Origin: an uncultured Lachnospiraceae bacterium
Lineage (GTDB): Bacteria; Bacillota_A; Clostridia; Lachnospirales; Lachnospiraceae
NCBI GenBank assembly: GCA_902795835.1
Contig: CADBNA010000239.1
Location: forward strand, 1 to 8,682
Length of the DNA: 8,682 nt
Direction: 5' to 3'
Part shown: piece by piece, positions 1 through 5,528 of the stretch
How the letters are laid out: each line of letters opens with the position of its first letter
How positions within the stretch are numbered: position 1 is the stretch's first letter
Program-made: the position numbers and the translations under genes
Notes under the pieces: model-generated
Databases searched by the model: none
The model's input: the letters and a program-made list of their open reading frames with translations, nothing else
What the model was told of the DNA's origin: nothing

Positions 1-1103
1 AAGTCGGACGGGAGAACAGCCTTTTCATCCATGTGACGCTGGTCCCCTTCCTGCACGGTTCCAACGAACACAAATCAAAGCCTACCCAGCACTCCGTAAA
101 GGAACTGCAGGGGATGGGGATCATGCCCGATATCATCGTTCTCCGGTGCAATGAGCCCCTGGAAGAGAGTATCTTCAGGAAAATCTCCATGTTCTGCAAC
201 GTCAAGGAGGACTGCGTCATCGAAAACCGGACGCTGGGCAGCCTGTATGAAGCGCCCCTGATGCTGGAGAAATCCGGCTTTTCCGGCATTGTGTGCAGGG
301 AGTTGGGACTGCAGACCCCGCCTCCGGATCTTGCGGAGTGGGGGGAACTGGTGCTGCGCATCAGGAACCGGAGCAGGGAGGTGCGGATCGCCCTGGTGGG
401 CAAATACGTCCAGCTGCACGACGCTTACCTTTCCGTTGCCGAAGCCCTGGCCCATGCCGGTTTCGCTCTGGATGCCCGTGTGCGGATCGACTGGATCAAT
501 TCCGAGGAGATCCGGGAGGATAACGTGCAGGAGAAGCTGGCGTCCGCCCAGGGCATCCTGGTGCCGGGCGGCTTCGGAGACAGGGGAATCGAAGGCATGA
601 TCCTGGCTGCGCAGTATGCCAGAGAGAAAAAGATCCCCTATCTTGGCATCTGCCTGGGCATGCAGATCCTGGTGATCGAGTTTGCGCGGCATGCAGCGGG
701 GATTCCCGACGCCTGCTCCGGCGAGTTCCATGACGCCACGGAGCATAAGGTGATCGATTTTATGCCCGGCCAGTCGGATGAACTCGACAAGGGCGGGACC
801 CTGCGGCTGGGAAGCTATCCCTGCCGCATCATGCCGGGCACGCTGATGGAAAAATGCTACGGCACCGGAGAGATCCGGGAAAGACACCGCCACCGGTATG
901 AGTTCAACAACGCCTACCGGCAGGCCCTCACCGAAGCCGGTCTGGTCATTTCAGGACTGTCGCCGGACGGAGAGCTTGTTGAAACCGCAGAAATAGCGGA
1001 TCATCCGTTCTGCCTCGGCGTACAGTTCCACCCTGAATTCAAGTCCAGGCCCAACCGGCCGCACCCGGTCTTCCGGGAATTTGTGCGCAGCGCGCTGCAG
1101 TGA
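1..1103 (+). CDS. pyrG: CTP synthase, C-terminal part (5' end outside window)
   Basis: CTP synthase makes CTP from UTP, ATP and glutamine in the cytoplasm, the last step of de novo pyrimidine nucleotide synthesis. The reading frame is open from base 3 to the TGA at 1101-1103 with no start codon of its own, so about 170 N-terminal residues of the usual ~535 are missing. The first codons read VGRENSLFIHVTLVP, followed by KPTQHSVKEL and PDIIVLRCNEP, which are typical of the end of the synthetase domain. The rest is the class I glutamine amidotransferase domain: the oxyanion region PGGFGDRG, the nucleophile motif GICLGMQ with the Cys codon at 651-653, and the His and Glu of QFHPEF at 1029-1037. 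All catalytic triad residues are present, so this part looks functional. The gene ends 2 nt before a large palindrome. Identification is secure. Confidence 0.97.
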   Translation, partial: VGRENSLFIHVTLVPFLHGSNEHKSKPTQHSVKELQGMGIMPDIIVLRCNEPLEESIFRKISMFCNVKEDCVIENRTLGSLYEAPLMLEKSGFSGIVCRELGLQTPPPDLAEWGELVLRIRNRSREVRIALVGKYVQLHDAYLSVAEALAHAGFALDARVRIDWINSEEIREDNVQEKLASAQGILVPGGFGDRGIEGMILAAQYAREKKIPYLGICLGMQILVIEFARHAAGIPDACSGEFHDATEHKVIDFMPGQSDELDKGGTLRLGSYPCRIMPGTLMEKCYGTGEIRERHRHRYEFNNAYRQALTEAGLVISGLSPDGELVETAEIADHPFCLGVQFHPEFKSRPNRPHPVFREFVRSALQ

Positions 1104-1105
1104 AA

Positions 1106-1187
1106 GTGAGCTTGCAGGGACGGTTCCTTAGGGCTCAGAACTCACAAGTGAGTTCTGAGCCCTAAGGAACCGTCCCTGCAAGCTCAC
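1106..1187. repeat. 82-nt near-perfect palindrome (repeat copy 1, two inverted cores)
   Basis: Two arms of 40 bp (1106-1145 and 1148-1187) are exact reverse complements separated only by AA. Each arm carries the repeat core GGGACGGTTCCT: on the + strand at 1117-1128 and on the - strand at 1165-1176. It starts 2 nt after the pyrG stop codon and ends 10 bp before the predicted glmS -35 box. In RNA it would form a very stable hairpin, but no U-run follows, so it is not a standard intrinsic terminator. It could still block 3' exonucleases or read-through, or extrude as a cruciform. The perfect match of the arms suggests recent origin or active maintenance. The arms are seen directly; the function is inferred. 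Confidence 0.93.
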
Positions 1188-1197
1188 CGCAAACCGC

Positions 1198-1226
1198 TGG
1201 ACAAACCCACCTCCTCGTTGTACAAT
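1198..1226 (+). promoter_or_regulatory. Predicted sigma-A promoter of glmS
   Basis: TGGACA (1198-1203) and TACAAT (1221-1226) each match the consensus at 5 of 6 positions and are separated by exactly 17 bp. Transcription would start near 1233, leaving a glmS leader of about 135 nt. It lies directly downstream of the palindrome, which would separate it from pyrG transcription. Prediction from sequence only. Confidence 0.6.
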
Positions 1227-1240
1227 TCACTATATGCAAA

Positions 1241-1279
1241 GACAAAGGCGTCCTGGCTTTATTCCATGACGCCTTTGTC
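1241..1279 (+). promoter_or_regulatory. 12-bp hairpin at the start of the glmS leader
   Basis: GACAAAGGCGTC (1241-1252) and GACGCCTTTGTC (1268-1279) are perfect reverse complements around a 15-nt loop. The stem would lie within the first ten or so nucleotides of the predicted glmS transcript. No T-run follows, so it is not a plain terminator. A 5'-terminal stem can protect an mRNA or form part of a control element; which applies here is unknown. A second small stem, CTCA-GAAA-TGAG with a GNRA-type loop (1342-1353), sits against the ribosome binding site. Confidence 0.55.
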
Positions 1280-1368
1280 AGCGTATACGGATCAGGAAAG
1301 CAGAGATGAGCCATGAGTAATGTCCCCTGTCTTCAGGATTGCTCAGAAATGAGGGAGGAATATATTAT

Positions 1369-3237
1369 ATGTGCGGTATCGTAGGATTTACAGGAACGCG
1401 TCCGGCTGCGCCGATCATTCTCGACAGTCTTTCAAAACTGGAGTACCGGGGCTATGATTCTGCCGGGCTTGCTGTCCGAAGCGGCACGGAACTGGCAGAG
1501 GTGGTCAAAGCCACCGGAAAACTGCGGAATCTGGCGGAGAAGACGGACAATGGCCGCTCTCTGTCGGGCACCTGCGGGATCGGTCACACCCGCTGGGCCA
1601 CGCATGGCGAGCCGAACCAGATCAACGCGCATCCCCACGTCAGCGGAAATGCAAAAGGATCCGCCTCCGGCCCGGTGGAATCTGAAGTGGTGGGTGTCCA
1701 CAACGGTATCATCGAGAATTACGAAGAGCTGAAGCAGAAGCTGATGAACCACGGCTACCAGTTTTACAGCGAGACGGACACGGAGGTGGCCGTTAAGCTG
1801 GTGGATTATTATTACAACAAGTACAAGATCGGCCCGGTGGACGCAGTCAACCGTATGATGGTCCGCGTGCGCGGATCCTATGCCCTGGCCCTGATGTTCC
1901 GGGATTATCCCGGTGAGATCTACGCGGCGAGAAAGGACAGCCCCATGATCATAGGCGTGGCGGACGGAGAGTCTTTCCTGGCGTCTGATGCCCCCGCCAT
2001 ACTGAAGTACACCCGGAATGTCTTTTATATGGGCAATCTGGAATGTGCCCGGATCACACCGGGTGCCGCGGCCTTTTACGACCTGAACGGCGATGAGATC
2101 CCCAAGGAGACCACGGAGATCACCTGGGATGCGGAGGCGGCGGAAAAGGGCGGCTTCGAACATTTCATGATTAAGGAAATCCACGAGCAGCCCAAAGCGG
2201 TGCGGGATACGCTGGGCAGCCTGGTAAGCGGCGGCAGGATCGACCTGACCGGTGCCGGCCTGACGGATGAATTTTTGAAAGAGATCTCGTCCGTGCAGAT
2301 CGTGGCCTGTGGATCGGCCTGGCATGTGGGAATGGAAGCGCAGTACGTCATTGAGGACCTGGCGGAGATCCCCGTTCGGGTCGAACTTGCCTCTGAGTTC
2401 CGTTACCGGAAGCTGCTGCTGGGAGCGGATACGCTGGTCATCGTCATTTCCCAGTCCGGGGAGACGGCGGACAGCCTGGCGGCGCTTCGTGAGGCGAAGA
2501 ACAGGGGCATCCCCACTCTGGCAGTGGTGAATGTGGTCGGGTCTACGATCGCCAGAGAGGCCGACCACGTCCTGTACACGCTGGCGGGGCCGGAGATTGC
2601 TGTAGCAACGACCAAGGCCTACAGTGCCCAGCTCGCTGCCATGTTCTGCTTTGCCGTGCAGCTTGCGCTGGTCAGAGGCAGGATCGGGGAGGAGGAAGCA
2701 TTCCGCCTGACGGAGGAACTCCAGAAGCTTCCTGAAAAAATGGAGAGGGTACTGGCTGATAAGGAACGCATCCAGTGGTTTGCCTCCAAATACGCCAATG
2801 CCCGCGACATGTTCTTCATCGGCCGGGGCGTGGATTACGCTGTCAGCCTGGAAGGCAGCCTGAAAATGAAGGAGATCAGTTATATCCACTCGGAAGCTTT
2901 TGCGGCGGGAGAGCTCAAGCATGGGACGATCAGCCTGATCGAGAACCGGACCCTGGTGATCGGCGTCCTGACCCAGAGTGACCTGATGGAAAAGACCATC
3001 AGCAACATGACGGAGTGCAAAGCCAGGGGTGCCTACCTCTGCGGGATCACCAGCTACGGGAATTACAGTGTGGAGGATACGGCGGACTTCACGGTCTATG
3101 TTCCGAAAACAGACCGGCATTTTGTGGGCAGCCTGGCGGTGATCCCTCTCCAGCTGCTCGGCTACTATACCAGCGTAGCCAGGGGCCTGGACGTGGACAA
3201 GCCCCGGAACCTGGCGAAGAGCGTGACGGTGGAGTGA
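1369..3237 (+). CDS. glmS: Glutamine--fructose-6-phosphate aminotransferase (isomerizing)
   Basis: GlmS converts fructose-6-phosphate and glutamine to glucosamine-6-phosphate and glutamate, the committed step to UDP-GlcNAc and peptidoglycan. I place the start at ATG 1369, not the upstream in-frame ATG at 1339, because the protein must begin Met-Cys to expose the N-terminal Cys nucleophile, and AGGGAGG (1352-1358) lies 10 nt upstream. The 622 residues comprise a glutaminase domain (1-~240) with CGIVGF at the N-terminus, GHTRWATHG at 72-80 and HNGIIENY at 111-118, then two SIS sugar-isomerase domains with SQSGET at 361-366, ATTKAYSAQ at 413-421 and GELKHG at 514-519. The C-terminus DKPRNLAKSVTVE is canonical. 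It is slightly longer than the ~610 usual, partly through a small insertion around residues 93-106. No glmS ribozyme is visible upstream. Identification is secure. Confidence 0.98.
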   Translation: MCGIVGFTGTRPAAPIILDSLSKLEYRGYDSAGLAVRSGTELAEVVKATGKLRNLAEKTDNGRSLSGTCGIGHTRWATHGEPNQINAHPHVSGNAKGSASGPVESEVVGVHNGIIENYEELKQKLMNHGYQFYSETDTEVAVKLVDYYYNKYKIGPVDAVNRMMVRVRGSYALALMFRDYPGEIYAARKDSPMIIGVADGESFLASDAPAILKYTRNVFYMGNLECARITPGAAAFYDLNGDEIPKETTEITWDAEAAEKGGFEHFMIKEIHEQPKAVRDTLGSLVSGGRIDLTGAGLTDEFLKEISSVQIVACGSAWHVGMEAQYVIEDLAEIPVRVELASEFRYRKLLLGADTLVIVISQSGETADSLAALREAKNRGIPTLAVVNVVGSTIAREADHVLYTLAGPEIAVATTKAYSAQLAAMFCFAVQLALVRGRIGEEEAFRLTEELQKLPEKMERVLADKERIQWFASKYANARDMFFIGRGVDYAVSLEGSLKMKEISYIHSEAFAAGELKHGTISLIENRTLVIGVLTQSDLMEKTISNMTECKARGAYLCGITSYGNYSVEDTADFTVYVPKTDRHFVGSLAVIPLQLLGYYTSVARGLDVDKPRNLAKSVTVE

Positions 3238-3242
3238 GGAGA

Positions 3243-3271
3243 GAGCTCACAGGGACGGTTCCTGTGAGCTC
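3243..3271 (+). repeat. Repeat copy 2: 11-bp hairpin with the core across stem and loop
   Basis: GAGCTCACAGG (3243-3253) pairs perfectly with CCTGTGAGCTC (3261-3271), leaving GACGGTT as the loop. The shared core GGGACGGTTCCT occupies 3252-3263, so it forms the loop and the top of the stem. It starts 5 nt after the glmS stop codon and ends 4 bp before a predicted -35 box. No run of T follows, so termination is possible but not proven. Confidence 0.88.
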
Positions 3272-3275
3272 ATGT

Positions 3276-3304
3276 TTGTGAATTCCCATATGGTATGATA
3301 TGAT
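3276..3304 (+). promoter_or_regulatory. Predicted sigma-A promoter with extended -10
   Basis: TTGTGA (3276-3281, 4 of 6) and TATGAT (3299-3304, 5 of 6) are 17 bp apart, and TGA directly precedes the -10, giving the extended TGNTATGAT form. Transcription would start near 3311 and run through about 210 nt of leader to the Fe-S protein gene at 3520. Prediction from sequence only. Confidence 0.5.
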
Positions 3305-3313
3305 AATTTCAGC

Positions 3314-3499
3314 TAAACAACAGAAAGCCATGGCATCGTACTTATGCAGCTGGTAGAGGGAAACGGACTCACCTTTTATTACGGCGGCACTTATATCGCC
3401 TGCTTCTCACTGATTCTGTCTGATTAAGCATTGGAAGGCGCTCTGCGCTGTCTGGCCAAAGCCAGGTTTATCCGGACAGGACAACTGCGGCTGGACTAA
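3314..3499 (+). other. Leader or gene relic: one frame with a single internal stop
   Basis: This gene-free stretch has no recognised product. One frame is open from 3317 to 3424, with an ATG at 3344 that would give 27 residues (MQLVEGNGLTFYYGGTYIAC and on). It meets TAA at 3425-3427 and continues open in the same frame to TAA at 3497-3499. This may be the worn end of a former gene, but no ribosome binding site precedes the ATG and I do not recognise the peptide. Alternatively it is the 5' leader of the next gene. It contains two overlapping, mutually exclusive stems: CTGGC/GCCAG (3452-3465), and CTGTCTGG/CCGGACAG (3448-3455 with 3472-3479, one G-T pair). Confidence 0.25.
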
Positions 3500-3519
3500 C
3501 AAGACAGAGGTGTGATGAT

Positions 3520-4338
3520 TTGAAAAAATACTGGCCATCAGCAGTGATGCTGCTGATTTTTGAAATCGTAGCGGTGACGTTATGGCTGACTAAAGATAAT
3601 CTTTTTTATCTGTTCAATTTCAGCTATATCGGACTGGCCATATCATTTGGCCTTTTTCTGTTTATCCGGAAATACAGACATGCCCGGCGTATTGTGCAGC
3701 TTCTGGTAGGACTATATATGCTGATATACCTGGGACTTATCTGCAAAGAAAACATGCAGATTGAAGGGTTCTGGTATTACTTGTTTACCGGAGTATTTGA
3801 GGCGGCGACGATTCACTACGCAGTGGCTAAGATATTCGGTCCGCTTCTGTTTGGCAGAGGCTGGTGCGGTTATGCATGCTGGACGGCAATGGTTCTCGAT
3901 TTCCTGCCGTATAAAGTTCCGGAAAAACCGCGTAAGAAAATCGGATGGATCAGGTATATTACATTTGCGGGATCTCTGATATTTGTCACAGCATTATTCC
4001 TTGCAAAAGCGGGGAACATCGAAAGGATCATGTTCTGGGCATTTATAGCAGGAAATGTGATTTACTACGCAGCAGGGATTATTCTCGCATATGCCTTTAA
4101 GGACAACAGGGCCTTCTGCAAATATATTTGCCCGATTACCGTGTTCCTAAAGCCGATGAGCTACTTCTCACTGCTGCGGATTAAATGCGATAAGAACAAA
4201 TGTATATCATGCGGCAAATGTAAAAGAGTCTGTCCAATGAATGTAGATGTAACGGATAACAGCAGAAAACGGCTGAACGGAACGGAATGCATTCTGTGCA
4301 TGGAATGTGTCAGAAACTGTCCTAAGGATGCACTGTAA
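3520..4338 (+). CDS. Polytopic membrane protein with C-terminal 2x[4Fe-4S] ferredoxin domain (NapH/CcoG-like)
   Basis: Probably passes electrons through a membrane-anchored iron-sulfur module; partner and substrate are unknown. The start is TTG at 3520, with AGAGGTG (3506-3512) 7 nt upstream; the nearby ATG at 3515 is in another frame and hits a stop at once. The 272 residues show six hydrophobic segments near 7-23, 29-49, 58-75, 83-105, 144-163 and 170-193. Between segments 4 and 5 lies GRGWCGYAC (112-120), the GRxWCGxxC signature of the NapH/NosR/CcoG membrane ferredoxin group. C200 and C204 (FCKYICP) follow segment 6. Two cluster motifs close the protein: C228-x2-C231-x2-C234-x3-C238-P and C257-x2-C260-x2-C263-x3-C267-P. 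All eight cluster cysteines are present. There is no neighbouring nap, nos, cco or rnf gene, so the specific role cannot be assigned. Its predicted promoter lies at 3276-3304. Confidence 0.85.
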   Translation: MKKYWPSAVMLLIFEIVAVTLWLTKDNLFYLFNFSYIGLAISFGLFLFIRKYRHARRIVQLLVGLYMLIYLGLICKENMQIEGFWYYLFTGVFEAATIHYAVAKIFGPLLFGRGWCGYACWTAMVLDFLPYKVPEKPRKKIGWIRYITFAGSLIFVTALFLAKAGNIERIMFWAFIAGNVIYYAAGIILAYAFKDNRAFCKYICPITVFLKPMSYFSLLRIKCDKNKCISCGKCKRVCPMNVDVTDNSRKRLNGTECILCMECVRNCPKDAL

Positions 4339-4351
4339 GCCATAGCATGCA

Positions 4352-4380
4352 TTGATGCGAAAAACTCTGCCGGTAATAAT
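4352..4380 (+). promoter_or_regulatory. Predicted promoter of the GNAT-Nudix / C11 peptidase pair
   Basis: TTGATG (4352-4357, 4 of 6) and AATAAT (4375-4380, 5 of 6) are 17 bp apart, placing the start of transcription about 20 nt before the ATG at 4407. It begins 14 bp after the stop codon of the Fe-S protein gene, so the downstream pair probably has its own transcript. No terminator is visible between the two genes. Confidence 0.45.
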
Positions 4381-4406
4381 AAACATGACATAAACAGGTT
4401 TATACT

Positions 4407-5528
4407 ATGAATAAGGCGGGAACACAAACCATAGAAACGCAAAGGCTGTTGCTGCGGAGGTTCAGATCAGAGGATGCGGAGGATATGTTTGCGAACTGGA
4501 CATCCGATCCTGAGGTGACCAGATTTTTGACATGGCCTGTGCATGCAGATGCCGATGTGACGAGGGATCTGCTGAAAGACTGGATTCCCGGGTATGAAGA
4601 TGGCGGATACTTCAATTGGGCAATAGAGCATAAAGAGTCCGGAAAGGTGATCGGCAATATTTCCGTAGTCAGACTGCGGGAGAATATCGGCGCTGCTGAT
4701 ATGGGATACTGCATAGGAAGAGCCTGGTGGGGCCGGGGATTCATGCCGGAAGCGCTGAAAGCGGTGATGGAGTATCTGTTTGATGTAGTGGGACTGAATA
4801 GAATTGCAGCATGCCATGATGCAAATAATCCCAGGTCAGGCAGGGTAATGGACAAAGCCGGAATGAAACCGGAAGGAACTCTCAGGGCTGCCGGAAACAA
4901 TAACTGCGGCATATGTGATGAGGTATGGCATTCGATGCTCCGCAGCGACAGGAAAACCGTTCCCGAACTGCACATAGAACTGCAGGACACGGAATGGCCG
5001 TTCGAATACACGGATCATGACAGAAGAATCGCAAGGGCGGTTGTTTTCGACGATGAAGGGTTTTTCTATTTTGTCCGGGCAGAGCGGGATGATGAGTTTG
5101 GAAAAGCGTCGCTGATAGAAACTTCCGGCGGCGGGGCAGAGAAAGATGAAGATCTGCCCTCTGCGGTCAGAAGAGAACTCAGGGAAGAGCTGGGCGCAAA
5201 TGCAGAGGTGATCTGCAAGATCGGAGTTGTCAGCGATTATTATAATCTGATCCATCGCCATAATCAGAACAACTATTTTCTTTGCAGGGCTGTTTCTTTC
5301 GGGGAGAAGAACCTGACCAGGGATGAAGCCGAGAGCTTTCATCTTTCCACACTGAAACTGACATACGAGGAAGCCGTCTTTGAATATGAAAAGCGGCGGG
5401 AGACAAAACTGGGAAGACTGATCGCAAACCGGGAGCTGCCAATACTCATGAAAGCCAGAGAGATCATAGGGGACGGTTCCTTAGGGTTCAGAAAAAAGAA
5501 AGCTGTTGCTGAAAGGAGTTTTATATGA
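4407..5528 (+). CDS. GNAT N-acetyltransferase fused to a Nudix hydrolase
   Basis: A two-domain cytoplasmic protein of 373 residues. Residues ~8-178 form a RimJ/RimL-type acetyltransferase: TQRLLLRRF at the start, VIGNISVVRL, the acetyl-CoA loop GRAWWGRGF (104-112) and NNPRSGRVMDKAGM (140-153). Residues ~200-345 form a Nudix domain whose box matches G-x5-E-x7-REUxEExGU completely: G242, E248, then RELREELGA (256-264). Such domains acetylate amino groups and hydrolyse nucleoside diphosphate-linked compounds respectively; substrates are unknown. Start ATG 4407 has only a weak AGG 8 nt upstream. The last 19 residues (355-373) begin exactly where repeat copy 3 begins and resemble neither family, so the original stop was probably lost. 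The TGA overlaps the start of the next gene (ATGA). Domain calls are firm; the biological role is not known. Confidence 0.88.
   Translation: MNKAGTQTIETQRLLLRRFRSEDAEDMFANWTSDPEVTRFLTWPVHADADVTRDLLKDWIPGYEDGGYFNWAIEHKESGKVIGNISVVRLRENIGAADMGYCIGRAWWGRGFMPEALKAVMEYLFDVVGLNRIAACHDANNPRSGRVMDKAGMKPEGTLRAAGNNNCGICDEVWHSMLRSDRKTVPELHIELQDTEWPFEYTDHDRRIARAVVFDDEGFFYFVRAERDDEFGKASLIETSGGGAEKDEDLPSAVRRELREELGANAEVICKIGVVSDYYNLIHRHNQNNYFLCRAVSFGEKNLTRDEAESFHLSTLKLTYEEAVFEYEKRRETKLGRLIANRELPILMKAREIIGDGSLGFRKKKAVAERSFI
5469..5493 (+). repeat. Repeat copy 3, inside the 3' end of the GNAT-Nudix gene
   Basis: The core GGGACGGTTCCT is at 5470-5481. The match to the left arm of copy 1 (1116-1140) covers 25 positions with only two differences (G for A at the first base, T for C in TTCAGAA). 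Unlike the other copies it has no inverted partner, so it looks like a half element. It is read in frame as GDGSLGFR at the C-terminus of the GNAT-Nudix protein. Confidence 0.85.

Noticed and set aside
75..893. A 272-codon open frame on the - strand opposite pyrG
   Set aside because: Same cause; its translation shows no motif and no ribosome binding site supports it.
1188..1368. glmS ribozyme or T-box in the glmS leader
   Set aside because: No conserved ribozyme core and no T-box sequence or terminator with U-run could be found by eye.
1432..3120. A 562-codon open frame on the - strand opposite glmS
   Set aside because: It is a shadow of glmS: the GC-rich codons of the sense gene suppress stops in this frame. 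No protein family is recognisable and the sense gene is unmistakable.
3243..3271. Plain intrinsic terminator of glmS
   Set aside because: The stem is good, but the following bases are ATGTTTGTGAATTC with no U-run; it is therefore listed as a repeat hairpin, with termination left open.
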